Positions 1 through 10,109 are shown, numbered from the stretch's first letter. The stretch is 10,683 bases of DNA from Planctomycetaceae bacterium UBA4732 (GCA_002404095.1 DHJA01000229.1:1-10683), one strand, 5' to 3'. The notes: generated by a model not told the origin, from the letters alone. A program made the numbers and translations.

Positions 1-19
1 AGATGTGTATAAGAGACAG
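1..19 (+). other. Nextera/Tn5 mosaic-end adapter (library artefact)
   Basis: The first 19 bases match exactly the Tn5 mosaic-end sequence used in Nextera libraries (AGATGTGTATAAGAGACAG). They are untrimmed adapter and not part of the genome. The open frame running through them gives the well-known artefact peptide start MCIRDR and should not be annotated. Genomic sequence begins at about base 20, so this is also the physical end of a read or contig. Confidence 0.97.
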
Positions 20-20
20 G

Positions 21-39
21 GGGTGGGGTCTCCCCGTCC
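21..39 (+). repeat. possible decayed REP-like hairpin
   Basis: Arms GGGTGGGG and CCCCGTCC around a TCT loop have the same 8-3-8 layout as the intact hairpins at 517-576, with two arm mismatches. Any GTAG head would fall in the adapter, so it cannot be checked. This is a weak call resting on layout alone. Confidence 0.3.
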
Positions 40-79
40 AGACGGTGCAACGACATAATGGCTGGTCCATGAACCGTCC

Positions 80-102
80 GGGCGGGAAAACCCCGCCCCT
101 AC
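80..102 (-). repeat. single GC-rich REP-like hairpin
   Basis: The hairpin GGGCGGG(A)AAACCCCGCCC is followed by CTAC, so on the minus strand it reads GTAG then hairpin. It differs from the intact units at 517-576 by one base in an arm. It lies upstream of the small secreted-protein gene with no partner unit in the opposite orientation. The rest of 20-232 shows no gene. Confidence 0.6.
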
Positions 103-220
103 CCGGCAGAACGTCCACAACAACAATCACATTCGTATTTCTTTTTTTTGGAAGATTCGGCTTCGGCCGCCGTTGTCCTTGGTGTAAGGGGTTGCCGAGG
201 TCGGCCTCCCCGCAAACCCA

Positions 221-226
221 AAGGAG
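221..226 (+). promoter_or_regulatory. ribosome binding site for the small secreted protein
   Basis: AAGGAG lies six bases before the ATG at 233. It is the best Shine-Dalgarno sequence on the plus strand of this window and fixes the start of the 84-residue protein over overlapping frames. Confidence 0.85.
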
Positions 227-232
227 AACGTC

Positions 233-487
233 ATGTCGAAAATCGTGCGTGCATTCGTTGTAGCTGCGCTGTTGGCCCTGGGAACGTTGGGTGGCACAAG
301 TGCGGTGCGGGCCTGCGACGGCCCCTGCTGCGAATACAAAACGGTCGTGTGCTACGAAACGCACCTCGCGCCCTACACGAAAACCGTGGTCCGCTACGAC
401 GATTACGGCTGCCCTTACAAAGCCGAGGTGACGGTCTATCACAAGGTCCGGGTCGCAGTGCCTAAGCTGGTCAAGGTCTGCTATTGA
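233..487 (+). CDS. small secreted Cys/Tyr-rich protein
   Basis: This is an 84-residue protein with a clear Sec-type signal peptide: Lys3 and Arg6, a hydrophobic core at about residues 7-20, then a small-residue stretch ending VRA. Cleavage is likely just before Cys28. The mature part of about 57 residues has six cysteines (28, 32, 33, 40, 60, 83) and many Tyr, Val and Lys, with alternating Y-x-V/T patterns suggesting short beta strands held by disulfides. Such mini-proteins are common in planctomycete genomes and have no known function; a surface or envelope role is only a guess. A strong AAGGAG sits six bases upstream. It seems to stand alone: a REP pair separates it from the sigma gene. No catalytic residues are recognisable. 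Confidence 0.8.
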   Translation: MSKIVRAFVVAALLALGTLGGTSAVRACDGPCCEYKTVVCYETHLAPYTKTVVRYDDYGCPYKAEVTVYHKVRVAVPKLVKVCY

Positions 488-516
488 TCAGTACCGTCTC
501 CCTTTGCCGTGGAAGG

Positions 517-576
517 AGGGCGGGGAAACCCCGCCCCTACCCTAGGTTTCTTGTAGGGGCGGGGTTTCCCCGCCCT
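517..576. repeat. inverted pair of GC-rich GTAG-headed REP-like hairpins
   Basis: Two perfect 24-base arms (517-540 and 553-576) are inverted about a 12-base spacer. Each arm is itself a hairpin: GGGCGGGG, a 3-base loop (AAA or TTT), CCCCGCCC. Each carries GTAG at its foot (553-556 on plus; 540-537 on minus), so the two GTAG heads face inward. This is the layout of bacterial REP/BIME elements mobilised by RAYT proteins. Lying between two genes, it could also end transcription of the upstream gene, though there is no T-run. It shows why the upstream extension of the sigma reading frame is not real coding sequence. Confidence 0.85.
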
Positions 577-627
577 TTGAATCCGGCGCCCCTTGACCGC
601 CGGCCCCCGGCGCTCGATACTTGCCTT

Positions 628-1212
628 ATGAACGCCGCCACCGACGAGCAACTGGCCGTCACCTTCCAAACCGCCCTGCGGCAAGCCGACGGCGCCTTCT
701 GGGAGCTACACGAACGCCACGCCCCGCGCCTCCTGGCCTTTCTCCGCAACCGCACCGCACCGGGCGGCGATCCGGAGGACGTGCATCAGGAGGTGTGGCT
801 GCGCGTCTGGCGCAACCTGCCCGGCCGCTTTCGCGGCGACAACTTCCGCGCCTGGCTGTATGAGGTCGCCCGCAACTGCCGCATCGACTGGGAACGAAAG
901 CAGCACAAGGCGCGGCAGGCCGTGCCCTTCGACGACAGCCAACCTTTGCCGTCGGAGTGGAATCATCCCGCTCCAGGACAGATTTCCAAGGAACAGGAAC
1001 TGCGCGAGCAACAAAAGAACGCCGTCAGCCGTTGCTTACGCGAATTGGAGAATCTCGATCCTCATATGGCCGCAGTGGTGCGCGGACGCATGGGCGGACA
1101 AGCGTATGAGGAAATCTGTCAGGAGCTTCATCTGAGACCGGAGCAGGCGCATAAGTTGTTTCATCAGGCCAAGCAACATTTACGGACGTGCGCCGAAAGG
1201 GCCATGCGATGA
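628..1212 (+). CDS. ECF-type RNA polymerase sigma factor
   Basis: This 194-residue protein has the two domains of an extracytoplasmic-function sigma-70 factor. Region 2 (about residues 24-92) includes the acidic DPEDVHQEVWLRVWR stretch and the FRAWLYEVARNCRIDW stretch that contact core polymerase and the -10 element. Region 4 (about 137-188) has a helix-turn-helix around YEEICQELHLRPEQAHKLF for the -35 element. A linker rich in Gln, Pro and Ser separates them. The length is normal for the family. The frame is open back to 484, but that stretch crosses the REP repeat, so the ATG at 628 is preferred despite no clear Shine-Dalgarno. The stop overlaps the next start (ATGA), so it is probably co-regulated with its membrane partner. 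The regulon cannot be read from this window. Confidence 0.9.
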   Translation: MNAATDEQLAVTFQTALRQADGAFWELHERHAPRLLAFLRNRTAPGGDPEDVHQEVWLRVWRNLPGRFRGDNFRAWLYEVARNCRIDWERKQHKARQAVPFDDSQPLPSEWNHPAPGQISKEQELREQQKNAVSRCLRELENLDPHMAAVVRGRMGGQAYEEICQELHLRPEQAHKLFHQAKQHLRTCAERAMR

Positions 1213-2132
1213 ATCTTGACGCGCTGGACATGCCGGACGAGCCGACCCAGCTTGCCGTCTGGCTGGAGCAAAAGCTGGCTGCGCCAGACCTGACGGCGTT
1301 GACGGACGAACTGTCGGCGTTCCGGAAACCATCGCGCGGCGAGGCGCCGGAGTTGCGGGAGTTGCTGGGCGAGTGGCAAGAGTTGGTCATGTCCGACGGA
1401 TTGAAGCAGGCGCCGCCGGAAGTTGTCCGGCGGCTGCTGTTGTGGCCGGAACGACTGCTCGACCTACAAGAGTTGGTATATCAGGGCGGCGGCCGTTACT
1501 GGGACCGAGTCTTGGGACTGGCGTCGGATCCGGCGGAAATCGTGCGGGACAGCCGTCAACGCCTATCTGCCGTACTCCTTCCTGCCGCTCGGCCAACGAC
1601 GCCGAAGGAACAGGCTCCGACCGTCCTGCCGATGCGCAGGTTGTCCTCCCGTCGGCGACTCGGCTGGGCGATGGGTCTCGTCGCCGCGGCGGCAGCCCTA
1701 ATCGCGGTCCTGGTTTCACGTTATTTTCAGCCGGCGCCGATCCAGCCTATGCCGGCCGAGGTCGCCTGGGGATGGAACAAGCCCGGCGTACTGGCGTCCG
1801 CCGACTCGGCGCCGGCTTACCTGAATCAGCTGGCGAAAGCGGCGGACGAGTGGTTTGACGCGAAGCCCAAGGATGCGGCGGCGGTAGCGAAGCGGCTGAC
1901 CGAATTCCGCCGCGGCTGCACCGCCCTGCTGTTGGCGGAGCGCCGGCCCTTGTCGGAAGAAGACGACAAGTGGCTGATGGAAAAATGCCGCCAGTGGGCC
2001 AGCAAGATCGACCAGGAGCTGGCCGAAGTCGAAGCGGGCCAAGTTGAGAAAGGTCGGGACGACGCCGACGAAACCGTACATCGTCTGGCCGCGGCATTGC
2101 GGAAGAGAGCGGAAGAGCGAGATCGAACGTGA
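1209..2132 (+). CDS. single-pass membrane protein, putative anti-sigma partner
   Basis: This 307-residue protein has one membrane segment at about residues 152-170, after an Arg-rich stretch (143-150) that predicts an N-in orientation. The N-terminal part (1-150) is helical and acidic. The C-terminal part (about 185-285) holds a Trp/Leu-rich helical region starting AWGWNKPG and ends in a charged, coiled-coil-like tail. It overlaps the sigma gene by four bases (ATGA), with a GAAAGG seven bases upstream. Such coupling usually marks an anti-sigma factor that holds the sigma at the membrane. The zinc-binding HxxxCxxC motif of ZAS anti-sigmas is absent, so the role is inferred from position and topology. 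It resembles uncharacterised planctomycete proteins paired with ECF sigmas. The start at 1188 is less likely because it lies inside sigma region 4. Confidence 0.75.
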   Translation: MNLDALDMPDEPTQLAVWLEQKLAAPDLTALTDELSAFRKPSRGEAPELRELLGEWQELVMSDGLKQAPPEVVRRLLLWPERLLDLQELVYQGGGRYWDRVLGLASDPAEIVRDSRQRLSAVLLPAARPTTPKEQAPTVLPMRRLSSRRRLGWAMGLVAAAAALIAVLVSRYFQPAPIQPMPAEVAWGWNKPGVLASADSAPAYLNQLAKAADEWFDAKPKDAAAVAKRLTEFRRGCTALLLAERRPLSEEDDKWLMEKCRQWASKIDQELAEVEAGQVEKGRDDADETVHRLAAALRKRAEERDRT

Positions 2133-2154
2133 GGACGGGATGTGGTAGGAGCCT

Positions 2155-2287
2155 ACCGGTCTTTTCGTCGCGGCAGATGACCAACTCGCCCTGCTGATAC
2201 AGGGAAGGCGACTGGACGTACAGGCGGCAAATATCTTGGGCCTTGGCGTCGAAGTCGGGATCGTGGCTGTTGAGCCAGTAGACGCTG
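2155..2287 (-). pseudogene. IS630-family transposase fragment
   Basis: The minus strand encodes a block of about 43 residues containing YWLNSHDPDFDAKAQDICRL and then GELVICRDEKTG. This is the middle of an IS630/Tc1-type transposase, where the Asp of DEKTG is the first residue of the DDE catalytic triad. The match stops right after KTG, at about 2155, and begins at about 2284 where an unrelated HTH remnant starts. There is no start codon, no N-terminal HTH, no remaining catalytic Asp/Glu and no terminal repeats. It is a dead relic. The continuing open frame into 1747 is just the antisense of the membrane-protein gene. Confidence 0.75.
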
Positions 2288-2290
2288 CGC

Positions 2291-2419
2291 TGCGAGCTGA
2301 ACAAGGCGTACATCGGCTTCGTGGAGCGCGGCGAACGCAACGTCTCTCTCATCAACCTGCGGCGGATCACGAAGATCCTGCGCGTCCGGCTGTCAGATTT
2401 GCTGATGGGTCTGCGTTAA
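2291..2419 (+). pseudogene. C-terminal remnant of an XRE-family HTH regulator
   Basis: The 42 codons from 2291 to the TAA at 2417 encode KAYIGFVERGERNVSLINL, then RRITKILRVRLSDLLMGL. This is the second half of a Cro/C1-type helix-turn-helix domain: end of the recognition helix, the ERGERNVSL turn and the last helices. The first helices and start codon are missing, and an in-frame TAG at 2279-2281 closes the frame upstream. It abuts the IS630 fragment with no recognisable gap. XRE proteins of this short type often control restriction-modification operons, so it may be debris of an old control gene or of an unrelated island. It is not functional as it stands. Confidence 0.75.
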
Positions 2420-2720
2420 CCCCGAGGGGAAGGGGGAGAGCCGCTGCGAGATATTTGAGCCGTGGATGACCTTCCGGCGAGGCCACTGCCCCGGCCGCGG
2501 GATTGCACAAAATCATGTTTGGCATCCCGGCGCAAGGGGCCAGCTGCCCGTTCCCCCATTACCTCAAAAGCTTGCATGGGATACCCGGAGCGGTCCTGAC
2601 CTGGCCCCCTGCTCGGCACGGCCGACGCTGATCCGACACTTAAGGGCCGCGATGCTTGCGCTGCGGAGCGCCGCTCCTTCATTCAGCTGTGGAAAGGCGG
2701 CTAATTCCATCGTCAGTGGA
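2420..2720. other. non-coding stretch with no recognised feature
   Basis: About 300 bases lie between the XRE remnant and the end of the DUF499 gene. Frames on both strands give low-complexity Arg/Gly/Ser/Pro peptides with no family resemblance. A short GC palindrome (GGAGCG-C-CGCTCC, near 2664-2676) lies about 45 bases past the minus-strand stop at 2721 and might help end that transcript, but it has no T-run. The stretch may be decayed mobile DNA like its neighbour. Confidence 0.5.
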
Positions 2721-5546
2721 CTACTCCCAGTCCTTCGTCTTGAACCCCAGGCTGGTCGCGTTCTCGCTGACGCCGCGCTTAACCGTGTCGCTCACACCAT
2801 TCGGGAACTCGGCTGCGATCTCGACGGTCACGCGGATCGTGGCGTTCGGGTCCGACGCCAACAGGCTCACGATCTCGTCTGAGATCTGGACGAGCTTCAT
2901 CTTCGCAATCGCCGCCGGCACAATGGCCGTCCCTAGAAACGACTTCGTCTTTGCCGGAATCGTGATGACGGTATTTTCCGGCTTCTCGCCTTCGGTCACC
3001 TTCGTTTTCGTCCCGTCGCCCCCGCCAGAGTCGCCGATGTGCCTGACCTCCGCAGCGGCTACGAGGGCCTTTTTCTGGACGACGGCGTACTCCTTCGCCG
3101 CCTCCGGCTCGATCAGCAATAGCGTCTCGTTCACCGACACGTTGCCGTCGCCGAATTGGAATCCCTCAAACTTGCCCCCGCTTTCGCCGTAGGCCGTGCC
3201 GAAGAAGTCCTGACTCCCCGCCCCGGAACGGACGGCGGAGGCAAGTACCTCACGGGTCTTCAACCGCGGCAGGTAGAGGTAGCGGAGTGAGTCTTCCCAG
3301 AACGCCGCGGCGGTGACGGCTGAACGGCCGTTCTTCCAGTAAAGTTCCTTCAGCTTCTGGCGGAGGTGGATCGGGGACCACGCCTCAATGACCAACTCGT
3401 TCTCCCGACAGACTCGATCAAGCTCGCCGCCTGGCGTTCCGCTGCTCGTGTTCAGAGCGAAGGCTTCAACGCCGGGCCGTTCCGCTTTCGGGTCGTCCTG
3501 CACTGGGCAGAGGAGCCACTTGAAGCACTCGCGCGCCGCCCGCGGCAGGACGGCGGCCGCGGCCCGCGACTCATTCTCCGCCTGCTTCCGCTGGTTTTGG
3601 TCGATGTTCAGCCGGCCTTGCTCCACGTCCTCGACGATGCTCGCCCACGCCATTGCGACCCGCGCCACGTCCCGGAGTCGGCCCAGCACCGCCTGATCGG
3701 CCGCCACGAAGATCAGCCGGTTCGCCCGATGCCGCGGCTGGCCGCCGTGCGTCCGTAGGTAGTCCAAGACCACGTCGGCGGCGTGGGGCGCGGCGTCCTT
3801 CATGTACCAGTACTCGGGCGCCAACACCACCAGCCGAAGGGCGCTGTCGTCCGGCACGTCGGCGTGCGGTGTAAACACGTGGACGCCGGCGAACAGCGAG
3901 GCGCCGGCGAAGAGCCTCTTGACCGCCTCCTCGATCTTCTTGCGCACGTCCGTCGCATCGACGAACCGCCGCTTACGGTCCTCCATTTCGCGGCGGAGGT
4001 TGGCCCTCGTGTCGAACCAATAGCGGGTGGCGGCGTCGGCCTTGTCGCCCGTGCTGTTCAGATAGTGCAGCCGATCCGCAAGCCGACCCAGGGCGTCGGC
4101 GTAGACTGCCGATGACTGGCCCGGTTGGACGCACCCGAGCAGCACACGGCCGCGGTCCAGTCCGCGGATGCCCGGCTTTGTGCCCACGCTCGACGGGGCC
4201 GTGCCCAGGAAAAGCGTCCGCGCCACGCGTCGCGCCGCGTTCACTTGACCGAACCGCGGCTCCCGCGTTTCCAGCTCCGTCGTCTCGGCCCGGTCGCCGT
4301 CGATGTCGCCTTCGATCACGGGATCCCAGCCGGGCGGCAGTAGGTATGTCATCTCGTTGCGCACGTCGCCGTCGGCGAGGGGCAGGCTGCCGGGCAGGAT
4401 CATCAGGTCCTGGTTATTGTCCTTCCACAGCCGGGCGATTACCTTCGCCATCAGCTTGAGCACGCCGCGCGTCCGCTGAAATCCGTCGATAGTCGTCCAG
4501 TCCTCGTACAGCCGGTCGAATACTTCCGGGTGAATCGGATACGCTTGACACAAGCGGTCGTAGTACCGGCCCTCCTGCGTCTCGCTGGGCAGCTTCGCCC
4601 CTTCGGCGACGTAGGCGTCCGCGAACGCCCGGCAGACCGCGTCGCGGGCGGCAACGTCGCGCACCGGCTCGAACAGTCGCCGCCGTACGATCTCAAACGC
4701 CTCCTCCGTGGCCACCGGCTTCCAAATCGCCTGCACCCGGCCGAACAAATGTTCGAGAGCCTGGATCGCCTGCCGTCCCCGGTCCCCGCTCGACGGCGGG
4801 GCGGAATCTGGCAGACTGGCCAGGAGTACCGCGTTCGGCGCCAACTTGACGGCCTCCGTCAGCGACTGCACGAACGATAGATTGCTGTCGAACGTCCCGC
4901 CCGAGTACGACTTCCCCGCCTCCAATTGACCCACGTACCGGGCGAACTCGTCCATCAACACCACGCAGGGGGAGTGCGCCGTCAGCAGATCCCGCAACAG
5001 CTCTTTGCCCGGAGACGTGCCGCTGGCGTCGGCCTCCTTTATCATCGCTAATCCATCGCCGCCGCCAAGCTGCCACGCCAGTTCGCCCCATAGCGTCTTG
5101 ATGGTTGTACGGCCGTGTTTCCACGGCTGGCCGGGGCCGCGGGCCGACCCGTCGATCACGGCAACCTTTGTCTGGGGCACATCCATCAGCCCGGTCCTCT
5201 CGATCAGCGTCGGAATGCCAAGCAGGTCCGAAAGGGGCACTTGCCGTGTCGCCAGATGGAGTACAGCCAGCATCGTGTGCGTCTTGCCGCCGCCGAAGGC
5301 CGTCTGCAACTGGATGACCGGCTCGCCGCCGCGACCGCTTAGTCGCTGGACCACCTGGGTGAGCAGAAGACGCATTCCCTCGGTGATGTACGTCCGCTCG
5401 AAAAACGCCGCCGCGTCCTGGTACACGGGCGGGGCCTTGCCCGTATGTACGGCGGTGATGTCCGCAGCGAACTCGGACTGCTGGAACGTCCCTTTTAGAA
5501 CGTCCTCATGGGGGATGGCGACCTCGCGCCAAGGTTTCATGGTCAT
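2721..5546 (-). CDS. DUF499-family (COG1483) AAA-type ATPase
   Basis: This 941-residue protein has the features of DUF499 ATPases. The N-terminal block (1-60) contains MKPWREVAIPHEDVL. A P-loop follows at about 83-90 (AFGGGKTH), then a Walker B with CVVLMDEFARYV (Asp199-Glu200), a sensor-like strand VLLASLPDS (240-248), and RRRLFEPV at about 288-295. A long helical middle leads to the family's typical C-terminus with IRVTVEIAAEFPNGVSDTV and SENATSLGF. It probably uses ATP to move or remodel a DNA-protein complex; the exact activity is not established. It is the last gene of the four-gene operon, five bases after the nuclease gene. GAGGT at 5560-5556 sits nine bases before the first ATG; a second ATG lies at 5540. 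Family members co-occur with DUF1156 methylases in defence islands. GC is high, near 70% in the stretch counted. Confidence 0.88.
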   Translation of the reverse strand: MTMKPWREVAIPHEDVLKGTFQQSEFAADITAVHTGKAPPVYQDAAAFFERTYITEGMRLLLTQVVQRLSGRGGEPVIQLQTAFGGGKTHTMLAVLHLATRQVPLSDLLGIPTLIERTGLMDVPQTKVAVIDGSARGPGQPWKHGRTTIKTLWGELAWQLGGGDGLAMIKEADASGTSPGKELLRDLLTAHSPCVVLMDEFARYVGQLEAGKSYSGGTFDSNLSFVQSLTEAVKLAPNAVLLASLPDSAPPSSGDRGRQAIQALEHLFGRVQAIWKPVATEEAFEIVRRRLFEPVRDVAARDAVCRAFADAYVAEGAKLPSETQEGRYYDRLCQAYPIHPEVFDRLYEDWTTIDGFQRTRGVLKLMAKVIARLWKDNNQDLMILPGSLPLADGDVRNEMTYLLPPGWDPVIEGDIDGDRAETTELETREPRFGQVNAARRVARTLFLGTAPSSVGTKPGIRGLDRGRVLLGCVQPGQSSAVYADALGRLADRLHYLNSTGDKADAATRYWFDTRANLRREMEDRKRRFVDATDVRKKIEEAVKRLFAGASLFAGVHVFTPHADVPDDSALRLVVLAPEYWYMKDAAPHAADVVLDYLRTHGGQPRHRANRLIFVAADQAVLGRLRDVARVAMAWASIVEDVEQGRLNIDQNQRKQAENESRAAAAVLPRAARECFKWLLCPVQDDPKAERPGVEAFALNTSSGTPGGELDRVCRENELVIEAWSPIHLRQKLKELYWKNGRSAVTAAAFWEDSLRYLYLPRLKTREVLASAVRSGAGSQDFFGTAYGESGGKFEGFQFGDGNVSVNETLLLIEPEAAKEYAVVQKKALVAAAEVRHIGDSGGGDGTKTKVTEGEKPENTVITIPAKTKSFLGTAIVPAAIAKMKLVQISDEIVSLLASDPNATIRVTVEIAAEFPNGVSDTVKRGVSENATSLGFKTKDWE

Positions 5547-5551
5547 AGGAA

Positions 5552-6061
5552 TTACACCTCGCGAACTTCCCAGCCAAATTGATTGCCCTCGCTTCGGTTG
5601 GTGACGCGAGGATGGAAGTCTATGGCCCGCAGAAGTTGCTTGAGTTTTTGGATTAGTTTGCTCACGTCCTCGATCGGATGAAGTCGCGTCGGTTTGATTG
5701 GCTGTTCAAGATGGAGGACAACCTTCATGTCCCTACAACTCAATGCCCGGTTCGCCATCTTGACTTCGTCCGAGTCGGTCGCCCGCAAACGCGCCGCTGC
5801 CAACCCGGCCAGACTGTCCCGCACCTTTATGGCAACTTCCTCGACGAGTTGGCGGGCCTTTTGCCGCGGGCGAGCGCGATAGTCTTTGACCTCAATCAGC
5901 CACAGATGCCGGTTCGGATTGATCGCGAGGATGTCAACTCCCTTCGCACCACCGAATACGTTCTGAAAGTGGTTAAGGTAGAATATCCATTTGTCGTACT
6001 TCGCCGCGTGCCAGCCCTCCGGAAAATCAAACGCCAGTGCGCCCTCGGTAATCGTGGTCAC
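5552..6061 (-). CDS. small PD-(D/E)XK-like putative nuclease
   Basis: This 169-residue protein starts at GTG 6061, which overlaps the ATPase stop as GTGA and has GGAGG seven bases upstream. I do not recognise a named family. Residues 32-62 carry a pattern typical of PD-(D/E)XK nucleases: FQNVFGGAKGVDIL, then HLWLIEVKDYR, giving Asp43, a 13-residue gap, Glu57-x-Lys59, with hydrophobic strands on either side. Glu6 or Glu15 could be the helix-1 acid. After this core come a basic helix (about 62-90), a strand MKVVLHLEQPIK and a helix (about 132-146). The fold matches a restriction-type DNA-cleaving domain, so it is the best candidate for the effector of the operon. GC is near 50%, clearly below DUF499. 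It could instead be an inactive fold relative. The open frame to 6301 is only antisense or shifted ATPase sequence. Confidence 0.72.
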   Translation of the reverse strand: MTTITEGALAFDFPEGWHAAKYDKWIFYLNHFQNVFGGAKGVDILAINPNRHLWLIEVKDYRARPRQKARQLVEEVAIKVRDSLAGLAAARLRATDSDEVKMANRALSCRDMKVVLHLEQPIKPTRLHPIEDVSKLIQKLKQLLRAIDFHPRVTNRSEGNQFGWEVREV

Positions 6062-7109
6062 TGCGCGGCCTCCGCTTTCAAATACCGATCCGACTGGCTT
6101 AACTCCTCGTCCAGAGCGTCTATCGTGCCGATATCGTCCACCGTATCTCCTTGCTGAACCGTCACACCGTCCGCGCCGGGATGAAGGCCGAAGAACCGCG
6201 CGTCTGCCTTTTTGAAATGGTCGTTCTTCAACAGGATGTCGAGTTCGCGCAATAGGAACAGGCTGTGTGTGGCCACAAAAACCTGAATTCCCGAGCGGCA
6301 CAACTGCAGGATGGTCCGGGCGACGCGCTTGACGACCTTCGGGTTAAGGTTGGCGTCCGGCTCGTCCCAGAACAGCGATCCAGAGCCGACCAGCGCCCCC
6401 GTCGCGATCAACCGGGCGATCATCGCAAGCTTGCGTAGCCCTTCCGCCACAAGATGGGCTTCTAGCTTGCCCATGTCTGTTTTCACATAGAAGCGGTTGT
6501 CTTCAAGGATTACCTTGCCGCCCAGTTCCTTTTCCAGCGGCCGCAACAGCTTGTCGATCTCTCCAAGGCGTTTGCCCTTCGCTAACGGGGCGCCCAGTTG
6601 GATGCACGCGTCACGCCAGGTTTCCTCAAACGGCAGGTCCGACTCTTCGTACAGCGACACAAACCCGGGGTAGATCGAAAGCAGCTCCCGCGTCGGCAGG
6701 AACACGGGCCGCTGCCTACCCCACTTTGAGGGGATTACCTCGACCCTTACCTCGGTCGCGCTCTCGCTGTGGAATGAAAATTCTATGCTTGCCCCCCGCG
6801 GGTCGAACTCGGCGGCAATCTCGCACCGGGCGACGCCCTGCCGCCGGCGGACCAGCCGTCCGAGTTCCTCCGGCCGGAACACGCCTCGCAGCTTCTTGGC
6901 AATCGTGGTTTCCAAGTAACTCTTCGTCGGCGTCGCCGATCCGGAATCCTTCTCTCCGCGGGCGCTCACGGCGGCGACCGTGTAGGCGGCCTTCAGGACG
7001 TGCGACTTCCCCGCCCCGTTCTCGCCGACGATGACGTTCAGCCCGGTTGCGAACTGGAAGTCCGCGTCCGCAAATACGGTCAGATTTTTGAGAACCAGCC
7101 GACTCAGCA

Positions 7110-7110
<1 letters not shown>
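6058..7110 (-). CDS. ABC/SMC-like AAA ATPase (OLD/AAA_15-type)
   Basis: This 350-residue protein has a complete ABC-type ATPase core. It has an N-terminal LKNLTVFADADFQF strand typical of SMC/RecF/OLD-like proteins, Walker A GENGAGKS (29-36), a signature-like helix with EGLRKLAMIARLI (from 223), Walker B LFWDEPDANLNP (Asp249-Glu250) and a switch histidine in VFVATHS (His282). The insert between A and B (about 50-215) is short, with no long coiled coil or zinc hook. No TOPRIM nuclease domain follows, so it is not a complete OLD protein; the downstream gene may supply the nuclease. It overlaps the methyltransferase stop by one base (TGATG) with AAGGAG seven bases upstream; the GTG at 7113 is a closer-spaced alternative start. 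Proteins of this type act in Septu-like and other defence pairs. Confidence 0.85.
6069..6073 (-). promoter_or_regulatory. ribosome binding site deciding the GTG start of the putative nuclease
   Basis: On the minus strand GGAGG (6073 to 6069) lies seven bases before the GTG at 6061. This decides the start in favour of the 169-residue protein over the 249-residue open frame and shows the gene is translated from within the 3' end of the ATPase gene. Confidence 0.8.
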
Positions 7111-10010
<2,900 letters not shown>

Positions 10011-10047
10011 GTGCTTTCGTTTTGCCGGTGAAAAGCGGTTTGCATCC

Positions 10048-10109
10048 AGCCGGCCTCACAGAGGCCGGCTACAACCCAATGCATGTAGCCGGCCTCTGTG
10101 AGGCCGGCT
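10048..10109. repeat. inverted pair of GTAG-headed REP hairpins
   Basis: Two perfect 26-base arms (10048-10073 and 10084-10109) are inverted about a 10-base spacer. Each arm contains a 23-base hairpin: AGCCGGCCTC, loop ACA or TGT, GAGGCCGGCT. GTAG sits at the foot of each (10072-10069 on minus; 10085-10088 on plus), and the two heads face inward. They follow the RAYT stop and precede the methyltransferase start, so they may also attenuate read-through from the RAYT into the operon. Confidence 0.93.

Noticed and set aside
3..263. Open frame starting MCIRDR at the left end
   Set aside because: It begins in the sequencing adapter and has no protein-like composition afterwards.
517..576. Rho-independent terminator or CRISPR repeat
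   Set aside because: There is no T-run after the hairpin and no regular repeat-spacer series; GTAG heads and inverted pairing fit REP elements better.
484..627. N-terminal extension of the sigma factor to 484
   Set aside because: The extension crosses the palindromic REP pair and encodes a repeat-derived Arg/Pro peptide; sigma family length is met from 628.
2420..2720. Plus- and minus-strand frames in the scar region
   Set aside because: Low-complexity Arg/Ser/Gly peptides with no ribosome binding site or family resemblance.
6062..6301. Longer start for the small nuclease-like protein
   Set aside because: Its first 80 residues are out-of-frame ATPase sequence rich in Arg; the GTG at 6061 has a good ribosome binding site and the standard stop overlap.
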